This document shows, one piece after another, positions 32,313 through 41,199 of a DNA stretch of 64,000 nucleotides. The notes under the pieces are model-generated. The model did not search any database. It was not told the origin of the DNA and saw nothing but the letters and a program-made list of their open reading frames with translations. Position 1 is the stretch's first letter. Each line of letters opens with the position of its first letter. This stretch comes from Spirochaetia bacterium UBA5763. GTDB taxonomy: Bacteria > Spirochaetota > UBA4802 > UBA5550. Position numbers and translations under genes: made by a program. Location of the stretch: contig DIEX01000030.1 of assembly GCA_002418835.1 (NCBI GenBank), positions 62,001-126,000 on the forward strand, given 5' to 3'.

Positions 32313-32522
32313 TGCAATAATCATGCCAAATTTTATATAGTACTCTTCACCTGAACCTCTATCTATCCGGCATCTTTCCTATATCCTTCCTATATCTCTC
32401 CTATGTCTCAAAATTTTATTATTTTTAAAAAAAATTAAAAATCAGCCGGAAAGTTCACCTGAACTTCATATAGATATTATTACACCCGGGATTTATGACT
32501 ATTGGTTCATCACATTTACTGC

Positions 32523-33044
32523 TTATTTAAGCTTCCTTCCATCAAGAAGCTCATTAGCCCTCTGAAATCCTTCAATTGACTGTTCCCTCTCCATAGTTTT
32601 TTCCGGATCTCTATACTTTTTAATCCACCCCATACCATTACATCTTTCACATTTTATTTTTACTTTCACACTACTCTGATCAACTGGTTCATTGGATTTA
32701 ACGGCATCATATCTATGATCATTCATATAATATCTTTCATCTTTAATCCTTCCTGAATCATCAAAACCAAAATCCTTTGGTTTCTCATTTTGCTGAATCA
32801 ACCCATATCCGAAAAAAGAGAGGCACCCGATTGAATCAGCACACCCTTTCTCTTTTTCATTTAAATCAAGACCTTTCCTGGGAGGCCTTGACGAATAAAC
32901 TTCCATAACACCGGTTCCTTTACACACCGGGCAGAGTTCATACCCATCATCCTGTGGTGCAGGTTTAATCTTTACATGGCCTGATGTACATGAAATAAAT
33001 ACGTAGAATAAAATTAAAAACAGTGGCCGTATATCCTTAATCAT
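32523..33044 (-). CDS. Lipoprotein with DnaJ-type zinc-finger repeats
   Basis: 173 aa. A signal peptide ends FVFISC, with C19 a possible lipidation site of the relaxed kind seen in spirochaetes. Two CxxCxGxG motifs, CPVCKGTG at 38-45 and CERCNGMG near 132-139, match the zinc-binding repeats of DnaJ. The 85-residue spacer has two more Cys (CADSIGC). DnaJ fingers bind zinc and unfolded protein, but no J domain is present, and the predicted location is outside the cytoplasm. Monocistronic. Function unknown. Confidence 0.8.
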   Translation of the reverse strand: MIKDIRPLFLILFYVFISCTSGHVKIKPAPQDDGYELCPVCKGTGVMEVYSSRPPRKGLDLNEKEKGCADSIGCLSFFGYGLIQQNEKPKDFGFDDSGRIKDERYYMNDHRYDAVKSNEPVDQSSVKVKIKCERCNGMGWIKKYRDPEKTMEREQSIEGFQRANELLDGRKLK

Positions 33045-33224
33045 CTTTTTATAATTTATACTCCTGACTTCATTATTATTCTATAATGCCGGCATAGCAG
33101 ATATGGTGTCATCCTTTTTTTATTTCAGCTATTTTTATCAGCGATATATCAATACAAAAAAATTCCTGTTGCATTCCTGTACCAGTTAATTCATTGTATA
33201 TAGAAAATCAGGATTAAGAATATA

Positions 33225-33878
33225 ATGAAAATTAAACTGTTAATTTCTGCTGCGGCTTTCTTCTTAATTATTTCAGATCTTTCCGCAGGCACACATTATA
33301 ATGCTGAAATTACCGGCTTCTCCGGTGACGGCAGGTATGCTGCTCTTAAAGTTTCGGCCATTGAAGACGGAAGCGGTTTTTATTATTTATCAGTGAGGCT
33401 TCTTGATGTATTCAGAAACCGTTTTGTCTCACCTGAATTTTCAGGGAGGCAGAAAGATGATGAGCCGGAAGAAAATGTAAAAAAGAGGGTATATCGTAAA
33501 GCAGGAAGTTGTTTCCGGAAATACAGGATTGGTAGTTCAATAAATCTTCAGCCACTGAAACTTGAAGGCACTGAACTGGAAAAAAGTTTTAATTATAACA
33601 ATAAAAACTACTCAATAAAAATAACTGAAACTGATTCAGATATTAAGTGTAATTCAATGGCAGGGTTATTCCCCGCAAAGGGTTATTCAATTTCCCTGAA
33701 TGAAAAGATTCTCGATAAAGTTATATCACCAGGGGGAAAATTGGGTTGTTCCTATCATTACATCATAGACAGCGCTTTCTCTTTCAAAGGACACGTCATA
33801 ATAATTTACAGAGCATTAACACCTGGTTTTGAAGGCCCTGACAGTACACCCCTCTTCTCTTCAGCAACTCTGGAATAA
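33225..33878 (+). CDS. DUF2259-like secreted protein
   Basis: 217 aa with a clear N-terminal signal peptide (MKIKLLISAAAFFLIISDLSAG). After cleavage, ITGFSGDGRYAALKVSAIEDGSGFYYLSVRLLDVFRNRFVS resembles DUF2259, a family of predicted secreted proteins known from spirochaetes, in which a F(S)xDGxY...EDGSGFxY pattern recurs. Two Cys in the mature part. The gene is divergent from the lipoprotein gene at 32523 and convergent with the methyltransferase. No function is known. Family assignment is from memory of the pattern, so moderate. Confidence 0.7.
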   Translation: MKIKLLISAAAFFLIISDLSAGTHYNAEITGFSGDGRYAALKVSAIEDGSGFYYLSVRLLDVFRNRFVSPEFSGRQKDDEPEENVKKRVYRKAGSCFRKYRIGSSINLQPLKLEGTELEKSFNYNNKNYSIKITETDSDIKCNSMAGLFPAKGYSISLNEKILDKVISPGGKLGCSYHYIIDSAFSFKGHVIIIYRALTPGFEGPDSTPLFSSATLE

Positions 33879-33892
33879 GTAAAAAGGAGGAG

Positions 33893-33922
33893 GTTATCCT
33901 TCGTTATCCTTCGTTATCCTTC
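33893..33922. repeat. Three tandem copies of a 10-bp unit
   Basis: GTTATCCTTC is repeated three times exactly, covering the last codons and stop of the methyltransferase gene. Since 10 is not a multiple of 3, a change in copy number would alter the reading frame at the protein's C-terminus. Confidence 0.8.
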
Positions 33923-34775
33923 GTCCGCTTCTTTGCCCCTTCCCTGCCGGCTTGCCTCTTCCGGCATCACGAGTATCGAAGGTCGGTTTACTCCTAAAGG
34001 AAGGTTTAACTCCATCTCTTCTGATATTCCGCTCCTGCTTACTCTCTTCAGTAATATCAGGCATTGTACCCACAACTCTCGGTGCACCCTTCCCCTCCTT
34101 CTTCATGATAAAGAGGTAGTTGAATCCGCGCAGGTAAAAATTCCCCTCGTCAGCGGCCTTACGGTAGTTCCCCATTGTGAGAGTTTTATTGTGACGGGTA
34201 ACAGAGATAATATCAACAGTGGTGAAATGTTTAGAAAGCATCTGATGGAGTCTGAAACCGATTGGAACAAACCCTTTCTTTTTATCAAAATAATCACAGA
34301 CATATAGTGCCATGTACCTGTCAGGGCGGAGTATACGGTTGATCTCAGATATAACCTTCTCCATCGCTTTGAAGTACTCCTCCTCATAAGCCGGGAGTTT
34401 ACCGATACAATCTTTTTCATCAGAGTAATGCACGTTGTCGCCATAAGGGGGATCTATAAATACGAAATCTGTCTTGCCGTTTTCTATGGGGAGCTTACGC
34501 GCGTCAGATCGGAATATATCTTTTCGAGTGGGATTTATATCATACCCCAGGGGCCTGCGGTTTGTATCCCTGCACACGTCAAGGGTTGTGCCGCTTCCGC
34601 ACATCGGGTCAACAACAAGGTCATTTTCATTGGTATAACGCATAAGACAGTTCCAGATTATATAAGAGGGGGTCGCGCCGATATAACTGCGGTCACCCTG
34701 ATCCTCACGGCCGTAATTCTGTGAAGGGTAATCCCAGAGTGTTGTAACCTGTCTCTGAAGTTTCGGTGTAGGCAT
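33894..34775 (-). CDS. Orphan DNA methyltransferase (amino-methylase)
   Basis: 293 aa. Motif I (S-adenosylmethionine binding) is DPMCGSGTT near 59-67, motif IV is DPPYGDNVHYSD near 108-119, with the N-terminal LWDYPSQNYG block typical of a subgroup of site-specific N4/N6 methylases. The order I before IV with no separate recognition domain, small size and absence of a restriction enzyme nearby make it an orphan methylase. The C-terminal 50 residues are basic and low complexity. Recognition site unknown. RNA substrates cannot be excluded. Confidence 0.85.
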   Translation of the reverse strand: MPTPKLQRQVTTLWDYPSQNYGREDQGDRSYIGATPSYIIWNCLMRYTNENDLVVDPMCGSGTTLDVCRDTNRRPLGYDINPTRKDIFRSDARKLPIENGKTDFVFIDPPYGDNVHYSDEKDCIGKLPAYEEEYFKAMEKVISEINRILRPDRYMALYVCDYFDKKKGFVPIGFRLHQMLSKHFTTVDIISVTRHNKTLTMGNYRKAADEGNFYLRGFNYLFIMKKEGKGAPRVVGTMPDITEESKQERNIRRDGVKPSFRSKPTFDTRDAGRGKPAGKGQRSGRRITKDNEG

Positions 34776-34992
34776 AAATCCCCCTTTGCGGATAATCTGA
34801 TAATTGATTTAATCTCTTTCATGGAAACGGCTGTTTTTGTAAAGACATTTACATAAAGTAAAACTGATCAAATTAACAGGTAATGACTATTAATTGTTTT
34901 AAATATTACTATCCAATATATAAATTAGCCATATAAAAGCATAGTTTTAATAAAATTTTAAACAAATAATCTTACCATATATAAAATTAATA

Positions 34993-35020
34993 TTGACATC
35001 GTTTTACAATGATGTATATC
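34993..35020 (+). promoter_or_regulatory. Promoter of the IclR-led region
   Basis: TTGACA at 34993-34998 and TATATC at 35015-35020 with a 16-bp spacer. The -10 element lies inside the left arm of the 35014-35044 palindrome, so a bound repressor would block transcription. Confidence 0.6.
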
Positions 35021-35044
35021 GTTCAATAATGTTGAACGATATAC
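35014..35044. promoter_or_regulatory. IclR operator, perfect 13-bp inverted repeat
   Basis: GTATATCGTTCAA and TTGAACGATATAC are exact inverted arms around a 5-bp centre, ending 3 bp before the IclR start codon. It covers the -10 element and probable transcription start. Autorepression by the adjacent IclR protein is the natural reading. Confidence 0.75.
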
Positions 35045-35047
35045 GGG

Positions 35048-35833
35048 GTGCCTGTGTCAAAAACAATCCTGTCATTGGTCAAAGCTTCTAAAATTCTTGA
35101 ACTCATCATGAGTGAATCGAGAGCCCTGGGTGTATCTGAACTCTCCCGCGCCCTTGATATGCCGAAACCCACTGTGCAGAATATGCTCTTCACGCTTGAG
35201 TCAGAGGGGCTCCTTGAAAAAGATCCCATGTCACTTAAATACAGGCTCGGCGCACGGCTCTTCCAGCTTGGCATGCACTACGCAAATAATATGGACCTCA
35301 CCATGATTGCCCGCGCCTGGCTTGAGAGGCTCTGCTCTCAATATGGAGAGACATCAAGGGCAGGTATTGTTATGGGTGAAAAGATCATTATCGTAATGGA
35401 AGTTCAGCATGACAGCACCTATATGACATTCCCAGGACCCGGTTCTGTAATCCCGCCTCACACAACATCAATCGGGAAGATACTCCTTGCGTATATGCCT
35501 GAAAAGCGCAGAGAGAAAATTCTTAAAAACATACATTTCACACCGCTCACTGACAAATCTTTTAAAAACATGGATGAGCTGAAAGCTGACCTTGACACTG
35601 TGCATTCCGGCGGCATTGCTTTCGACAACGAGGAGTCACTGAAAGGCCTATCATGTATCGCAGGGCCTGTATTCAATCACCGTAATGAATGCATAGCAGC
35701 AATATCCCTCAGCGGGAACTCGTCTAAAATGGAGCTGAGGCGAAACGAGATTATCAATGCCATAAAATATACATGCTTCAGAATGTCGGAGCAGATGGGG
35801 TACAGGGGGGAGCAGCCTTCAGTGTTCAACTGA
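35048..35833 (+). CDS. IclR-family transcriptional regulator
   Basis: 261 aa. The N-terminal winged helix (about 5-65) has ILELIMSESRALGVSELSRALDMPKPTVQNMLFTLESEGLLEKD, and the C-terminal IclR effector domain (about 85-250) contains VIPPHTTSIGKILLAY and GGIAFDNEESLKGLSCIAGPVFN. It starts at GTG 35048, with an alternative GTG at 35054 slightly better spaced from GGGG. A palindrome covers its promoter. The next three genes run in the same direction, so it probably controls the aryl-pyruvate oxidation genes in response to an aromatic or keto-acid effector. Confidence 0.93.
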   Translation: MPVSKTILSLVKASKILELIMSESRALGVSELSRALDMPKPTVQNMLFTLESEGLLEKDPMSLKYRLGARLFQLGMHYANNMDLTMIARAWLERLCSQYGETSRAGIVMGEKIIIVMEVQHDSTYMTFPGPGSVIPPHTTSIGKILLAYMPEKRREKILKNIHFTPLTDKSFKNMDELKADLDTVHSGGIAFDNEESLKGLSCIAGPVFNHRNECIAAISLSGNSSKMELRRNEIINAIKYTCFRMSEQMGYRGEQPSVFN

Positions 35834-35892
35834 TCCTGTCTCAGCCCCGCTCATTATCGCACGCCAGCGCTCCTTCACACTAAGGGGGTTAT

Positions 35893-37020
35893 ATGCAGGT
35901 AAAAGGTTCAAAAGAGATCAGGGCCGGTGTACTTGACAGCGGACTCTGCACAGGGTGCGGCGCGTGCGTTTCACTCTGCCCGTATTATGCCACACACAAA
36001 GGTAAAACTGTGATGCACTTCAGCTGCACAAGGGATGAGGGGAGATGCCACGCGCACTGCCCCAGGGCCGAAGTTAATCTCGACATGTTATCATCAGTCA
36101 TTTTCGGAGAGGAGTACTCCGCAGAGCCATTCGGCAGTTATATCAGCATTTATACTGCGCGCGCGGGTGACAAAGCGGGACTAAGCAGTTTTCAGACAGC
36201 GGGAACAGTTTCAGCGCTGATGAAGTTTTCTATGGAGAAAGGTTATATAGATTCGGCAGTTCTTACAAAAAATGATAACGGGTTCGGTGTACCGGTAATC
36301 GTTAACGATCCGTCAGGGATTGAGAAAGCATCAGGTTCAAGATACTCTGTCTCACCCTCAGTCAAAGGTGTTAATGAAGCGATAAACTCCGGCCGTAAAA
36401 AAATCGGAACAGTGAGCACACCCTGTCAGACACTCGCCATTGCGCAGATGAGAGGAAATCCCGTGAAACAGGAAAACTTCATTGATCCCATAGCTCTGTC
36501 AGTCGGGCTCTTCTGTACATGGGCCCTCAGGGCATCTGATTTTACAGATCTTCTCAAATCGATGGGGGATGTTTCCACAATCCGGAAGCTGGACATCCCT
36601 CCCCCTCCCTCATCTGTAATGGAAATTGAAACCGGAAATAAAAGTTACATTATTCCACTTGAGGAGATAAGGAAACTGGTTCCCGAAGCCTGCTCATACT
36701 GTCACGATATGACAGCGGAGTTTGCGGATATATCAGTGGGAGTTTTTGAGGGGAGAAACAAACAGAATATTGCTATAATCCGTACAGAACGGGGGAGAAA
36801 AATTTTCGACGAAGCGGTGAATGCAGGTTATTTAATCAGGGAGGAGATATCTTCAAAGGATATTGCACCCCTTGCGGCTGCATCTATAAATAAAAAGAAA
36901 AAGGGTCTCGCAAAACTCGCTGATGCGGAGCTTGTCAATTCCGAAGGCAAAGATGCTGTTATAAGAATAAAAAAATCAACACTTGAATCGATTTTTAAAG
37001 GGGGTGCGTTATGCTGTTAA
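35893..37020 (+). CDS. FrhB/FdhB-like iron-sulfur flavoprotein
   Basis: 375 aa, coenzyme F420 hydrogenase/dehydrogenase beta-subunit family. The N-terminal ferredoxin motif CTGCGACVSLCP lies near 19-30, with further Cys (HFSCTRDEGRCHAHCP). The FrhB core shows SFQTAGTVSALMKFSMEKGYIDSAVL, GTVSTPCQTLAIAQ, the Cys near 205 (LFCTWAL) and CSYCHDMTAEFADISVG. Family members carry flavin and pass electrons between ferredoxin and F420 or other acceptors. Placed directly before iorA (10-bp overlap), it likely links the oxidoreductase to a second electron carrier. AAGGGGG precedes the ATG. Confidence 0.85.
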   Translation: MQVKGSKEIRAGVLDSGLCTGCGACVSLCPYYATHKGKTVMHFSCTRDEGRCHAHCPRAEVNLDMLSSVIFGEEYSAEPFGSYISIYTARAGDKAGLSSFQTAGTVSALMKFSMEKGYIDSAVLTKNDNGFGVPVIVNDPSGIEKASGSRYSVSPSVKGVNEAINSGRKKIGTVSTPCQTLAIAQMRGNPVKQENFIDPIALSVGLFCTWALRASDFTDLLKSMGDVSTIRKLDIPPPPSSVMEIETGNKSYIIPLEEIRKLVPEACSYCHDMTAEFADISVGVFEGRNKQNIAIIRTERGRKIFDEAVNAGYLIREEISSKDIAPLAAASINKKKKGLAKLADAELVNSEGKDAVIRIKKSTLESIFKGGALCC

Positions 37021-38945
37021 GCAAAAGCGAAGGTAAGGAATTCCTCCTCATGGGGAACCAGGCAATAGCGCGCGGCGCACTTGAAGCAGGGGTGAGTGTA
37101 GCAGCAGGGTATCCCGGCACACCTTCATCAGAGATAATCGAAAATCTCGCAGCAGTAGCTCCGGATGCTGACCTTTATGTTGAATGGTCGGTGAATGAAA
37201 AGGTTTCTCTTGAAGTTGCTGCCGCAGGGTCTTTCGCCGGCCTCAGGTCTCTTTGTGTTATGAAGCAGAACGGAGTCAATGTGGCATCGGATTTTCTGCT
37301 GCACCTTGTACTTTCAGGTACGCGCGGCGGCATGGTGCTTATTCCATGCGACGATCCCGGCGCTATTTCAAGCGTTAACGAAGGGGAATCCCGCTATTTC
37401 GCGCGTCTCATGGAGATTCCGCTACTTGAGCCTGGCGACTTCCAGGAAGCCAAGGATATGACAAAGTGGGCATTTGAACTTTCAGAAGAGATCAGTAATG
37501 TCGTAATGCTCCGCAGTGTCACACGGCTATCACACGCAAGCGGAAACGTAAAACTTGGAGAACTGAACAGGGCAAAGCCATCGGCAAAATTCAACTTCAG
37601 CGGTAACCTGCTGGACGCGAAGACTGGTCCGGTAATAACAGCCCCTGTGCCATTCAGGCACACGCAGCAGCAGGCCAAGCTTAAAAAAGCTATCGATCTT
37701 TTTGAGAGATCTCCATTCAACAGGTATGAAGGCCCGGAAAATCCTGAACTTCTGATCATAACAAGCAGCGCATGTTACCTTTACAGCAGGGAGGCACTGA
37801 GGGTACTGGACGCGGAGAAGAGAGCCGGGATACTTAAACTAGGGACAACATGGCCCCTCCCCCCTGAACTTCTGAAGAAACATCTTGCCGCTGCGGATAA
37901 AATTCTCATAGTGGAAGAGGTACTCCCGTTCCTTGAAGAGAATATCAAAATCCTTGCTATGGAAAATATTGATTCAATAGGAAAGATAAAATTCTTCGGC
38001 AAGAATAATGGAACAATTCCATCTGTAAACGAAATGAACCCTGATCATGTAATCAAAGCAGTTTCATCAATTCTCAATATTCCATATACTGGAATGCCTG
38101 AGGAATATGAAAAAAGCGGCCAGATTTTATCCTTCACAAAGTCACCGAACAGGGAGCTCACTTTCTGCCCGGGGTGCCCACACAGGGCATCATACTGGTC
38201 TATCAACAGGGCGCTTACCCTTAACGGAAAAAACGGTTTTGTCTGCGGAGATATAGGGTGTTACACAATGGCAATACTCCCTGCGGGCTTCGGTACAATT
38301 AAAACGGCTCATTCAATGGGCTCAGGTACAGGGGTTGCCAGCGGTTTCGGAAAACTTAAAAGCTTCGGATTGAACCAGCCTGTTGTTTCGGTTTGCGGTG
38401 ATTCCACATTTTTTCACGCAGGGATGCCTGCGCTGGTTAACGCGGTACACAACGGCTCCGACATGCTCCTTGTTATACTGGACAACAGCGGCACGGCAAT
38501 GACAGGGTTTCAGCCGCATCCCGGTATACCTTCGGACGCGGCGGGGAATAAGCTGCCGAGCGTTGATATTGAAAGTGTGTGCAGATCTATCGGCGCGAAA
38601 ACATTCACGACAGACCCCTTTAATATTTCTGAAACAGAGAAGAAGGTGCTTGATATTATTGAAAATGAAACAGGAGCCCGTGTACTCATCATGAGACAGG
38701 GGTGCGCGTTAAGTCCTGAAAAGAAAGGAAAGAAAAAATACAATGTCTCTGTGGACAGCAACATATGCAAAGGGACTGACTGCGGATGCAACAGGCTCTG
38801 CACAAGGGTCTTCAGGTGCCCCGGACTTGTCTGGAACAGCAGCACAGGCAAGGCTGTTATAGATGAAATCATCTGTGCAGGATGCGGTGTCTGTGCCGAC
38901 ATATGCCCCTCAGGCGCAATAAAAAGAAGCGAGGTAATGTCATGA
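37011..38945 (+). CDS. iorA: Indolepyruvate:ferredoxin oxidoreductase alpha subunit
   Basis: 644 aa. Oxidises indolepyruvate and related aryl-pyruvates, formed by transamination of aromatic amino acids, to aryl-acetyl-CoA, CO2 and reduced ferredoxin. The N-terminus has LLMGNQAIARGALEAGVSVAAGYPGTPSSEI, the TPP-binding C-terminal half has FCPGCPHRASYW, CGDIGCYTM, GDSTFFHAGMPALVNAV and DNSGTAMTGFQPHP, and the last 70 residues carry two cluster motifs (CKGTDCGCNRLC and CAGCGVCADICPSGAI). Complete and normal length. Its stop overlaps the iorB start (ATGA). Confidence 0.95.
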   Translation: MLLSKSEGKEFLLMGNQAIARGALEAGVSVAAGYPGTPSSEIIENLAAVAPDADLYVEWSVNEKVSLEVAAAGSFAGLRSLCVMKQNGVNVASDFLLHLVLSGTRGGMVLIPCDDPGAISSVNEGESRYFARLMEIPLLEPGDFQEAKDMTKWAFELSEEISNVVMLRSVTRLSHASGNVKLGELNRAKPSAKFNFSGNLLDAKTGPVITAPVPFRHTQQQAKLKKAIDLFERSPFNRYEGPENPELLIITSSACYLYSREALRVLDAEKRAGILKLGTTWPLPPELLKKHLAAADKILIVEEVLPFLEENIKILAMENIDSIGKIKFFGKNNGTIPSVNEMNPDHVIKAVSSILNIPYTGMPEEYEKSGQILSFTKSPNRELTFCPGCPHRASYWSINRALTLNGKNGFVCGDIGCYTMAILPAGFGTIKTAHSMGSGTGVASGFGKLKSFGLNQPVVSVCGDSTFFHAGMPALVNAVHNGSDMLLVILDNSGTAMTGFQPHPGIPSDAAGNKLPSVDIESVCRSIGAKTFTTDPFNISETEKKVLDIIENETGARVLIMRQGCALSPEKKGKKKYNVSVDSNICKGTDCGCNRLCTRVFRCPGLVWNSSTGKAVIDEIICAGCGVCADICPSGAIKRSEVMS

Positions 38946-39556
38946 TTGATCCCTTTAACATAATAATCACCGGTGTCGGCGGACAGGGAAATGTACTCGC
39001 AGCAAGGATGCTTGGAAATACTCTGACAAAGGCGGGGTATTACGTGACTATTGGAGAAACCTTCGGAGCATCCCAACGCGGCGGCTCTGTAATGAGTCAC
39101 CTCAGGGTATCAAAGGAATCTTCATGGAGCCCGCAGATACCGAAGGGGAAAGCTCACCTTATTATAGCTCTGGAGCCCATTGAATCACTGAGGGTACTGG
39201 CTGCATACGGCAACAGGGATGTAAAGGTGGTAAGCAACACGCGTCCGATCTATCCGGTTGGTGTTATCTGCGGCGATTTAGCGTACCCGTCACTGCCGGA
39301 TCTTAACACAGCAGTTGCTCAACTTTGCGATGATGCAAGATTTATCAATGCGACAGAGGAGGCCGTTGCACTGGGGCACCCTATACTGAGCAACGTTATT
39401 ATGGTTGGAGCAGCAGCGGGGCTGGGTCTTCTCCCCATTGATGATGAGTCATTCAAGTCTGTTATAAGTGAAAATGTTCCTGAATCAAAAATTGATATTA
39501 ATATGAAAGCGTACAGGAAGGGGAAGGAGATGGCAGTGGATCCTGTAAAGTTTTAG
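38942..39556 (+). CDS. iorB: Indolepyruvate:ferredoxin oxidoreductase beta subunit
   Basis: 204 aa. The gamma-type domain of 2-oxoacid:ferredoxin oxidoreductases: IIITGVGGQGNVLAARMLGNTLTKAGYYVTIGETFGASQRGGSVMSHLR near 7-56, and ALGHPILSNVIMVGAAAGLG later. Forms the catalytic complex with the alpha subunit encoded upstream. The frame extends further 5', but ATG 38942 overlaps the iorA stop and fits the family start. Last gene of the IclR-frhB-like-iorA-iorB cluster, followed by a palindromic repeat. Confidence 0.95.
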   Translation: MIDPFNIIITGVGGQGNVLAARMLGNTLTKAGYYVTIGETFGASQRGGSVMSHLRVSKESSWSPQIPKGKAHLIIALEPIESLRVLAAYGNRDVKVVSNTRPIYPVGVICGDLAYPSLPDLNTAVAQLCDDARFINATEEAVALGHPILSNVIMVGAAAGLGLLPIDDESFKSVISENVPESKIDINMKAYRKGKEMAVDPVKF

Positions 39557-39591
39557 CTGCCCTCTGAGGACTGGGCTGAAAGTTAGTTTTT

Positions 39592-39698
39592 GTCATACCG
39601 GTTTTGACGCAGTCAAATACCGGTATCCTAAGGAAAGAGAAAATATCAGCTCCATCCAAAAGATTCCGGTATTCCCCTTTTGGGGAAACCGGAATGAC
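39592..39698. repeat. GTCATACCGG palindromic element, copy 3
   Basis: Starts GTCATACCGGTTTTG and ends ACCGGAATGAC, with internal ATACCGGTAT and ATTCCGGTATT arms and a local CCCCTTTTGGGG hairpin. Short left flank GGCTGAAAGTTAG resembles the outer repeat of copy 1. Confidence 0.72.
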
Positions 39699-39804
39699 AA
39701 ATTCATGCGAAATAAACTTTTAAGAGAGTTCGTATAGAGAAAAATAATATATATAAAAGCAGCACCAGAGGAAGCGGAGAAATAAATAGAAACAGGAGGT
39801 TTTT

Positions 39805-41199
39805 ATGTCTTCGCTTGGAAAAGATTTACGGAAGCTATTATCTGACAGGCAGGTCCTTGATGAGAAAGAGGACTTAATGGCTTATGCAAATGATGCAACT
39901 TTTTACCTGGCAAGGAGATCTCCTGATGCTGTGGCAATACCGCTCTCAGCGGATGATGTATCCGCAATTATTAAATATGCCTTCCGCAATAAAATCCCCG
40001 TTGTTCCACGCGGAGCAGGGAGCGGCCTCGCCGGGGGATGCACCCCTATTCATGGCGGCATTGTCATGGACATGAAGCAGATGGACTCCATTATCGAAAT
40101 AAACCGCAAGAACATGACTGCGGAAGTTGAAGGCGGAGTTGTTCTTGACAGGTTCAACAGGGAACTCCGGAAACAGAAACTCTTCTATCCCCCTGACCCG
40201 CAGAGTATGAAGGTCTGCACAATCGGCGGGAATGTGGCAACCCGTGCGGGGGGGCCGAGAGGCGTTAAATACGGCACCACAGAAAGATATGTTACCGGCC
40301 TTGAAGTTGTTCTACCGGACGGTTCGGTAATCACACCGGGGGGTAAAGTCGTTAAGCAGTCATGCGGATATGACCTGACGCATCTCTTTACCGGTTCTGA
40401 AGGGACTCTGGGTGTAATAACAAAAGCAAACCTCAGGCTCCTCCCCCTCCCTGAATCATCCACAACAATCATCGCGTCATGCGTAAGCGCAGACCAGGCT
40501 GCGGAGATTGTATCAGAAATTATCGCTGAGGGAGTTGTCCCCGCAATGCTTGAATTCCTTATAAAGCTCGCTGTAATGGGGATGAACAACCATATACAGA
40601 ATCCGATCCCTCTAAGCGGTGAAGCCTATCTTCTCATGGAGGTGGACGGCGGTATAGCACAGGTTGAATCTGAAATGAGAAAAATTAAAAGTATCTGCAC
40701 CGGGCTCGGCGCCGCAGACATCATTGTAGTTACAGATAAGGCGGACAGCAGGTCGTACTGGGAGGCAAGATCAAAACTCTATCCGATAATGATGACTCTG
40801 TTTAAACGTGTAATCACAGAAGATGTAACTGTGCCGAGAAACTCCATCCCTGAACTTGTCCGGAGGGTGCAGGCAATCGGGGCATCACTCCAGATACCGA
40901 TAGGCCTGGCAGGACATGCCGGAGACGGGAACATGCACCCCACGATAATGCACACAGAGATAAGTGAAGCCTTCGCCGAGAAAGCGGAAAAGGCAATTTC
41001 TGAAATAATTAAAGCCGGGCTTGAACTTTCAGGGACAATTTCCGGTGAACATGGAATAGGTATACATAAAAACAGGTTTATTGAGATGGAGCATGGCCCT
41101 GTACAGATAGGCCTGATGAAAGCAATAAAGGGTGTCATAGATCCTGCGGGGATCATGAACCCGGGCAAAATCTGGCATGAAGGAGGCACAGATAAATGA
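39805..41199 (+). CDS. FAD-linked oxidase, GlcD/D-lactate dehydrogenase type
   Basis: 464 aa. Two-domain flavoprotein: FAD-binding type 4 (about 35-215) with IPVVPRGAGSGLAGGCTPIHGGIVMDMKQM and DPQSMKVCTIGGNVATRAGGPRGVKYGTT, and the cap domain ending GLAGHAGDGNMHPTI, SGEHGIGIHKNRFIEMEHG and DPAGIMNPGKIW. These are the GlcD and D-lactate dehydrogenase signatures; the substrate is a 2-hydroxyacid such as lactate or glycolate. ACAGGAGG precedes the ATG. The stop overlaps the start of the iron-sulfur partner (ATGA), so the pair is one enzyme system. Confidence 0.92.
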   Translation: MSSLGKDLRKLLSDRQVLDEKEDLMAYANDATFYLARRSPDAVAIPLSADDVSAIIKYAFRNKIPVVPRGAGSGLAGGCTPIHGGIVMDMKQMDSIIEINRKNMTAEVEGGVVLDRFNRELRKQKLFYPPDPQSMKVCTIGGNVATRAGGPRGVKYGTTERYVTGLEVVLPDGSVITPGGKVVKQSCGYDLTHLFTGSEGTLGVITKANLRLLPLPESSTTIIASCVSADQAAEIVSEIIAEGVVPAMLEFLIKLAVMGMNNHIQNPIPLSGEAYLLMEVDGGIAQVESEMRKIKSICTGLGAADIIVVTDKADSRSYWEARSKLYPIMMTLFKRVITEDVTVPRNSIPELVRRVQAIGASLQIPIGLAGHAGDGNMHPTIMHTEISEAFAEKAEKAISEIIKAGLELSGTISGEHGIGIHKNRFIEMEHGPVQIGLMKAIKGVIDPAGIMNPGKIWHEGGTDK

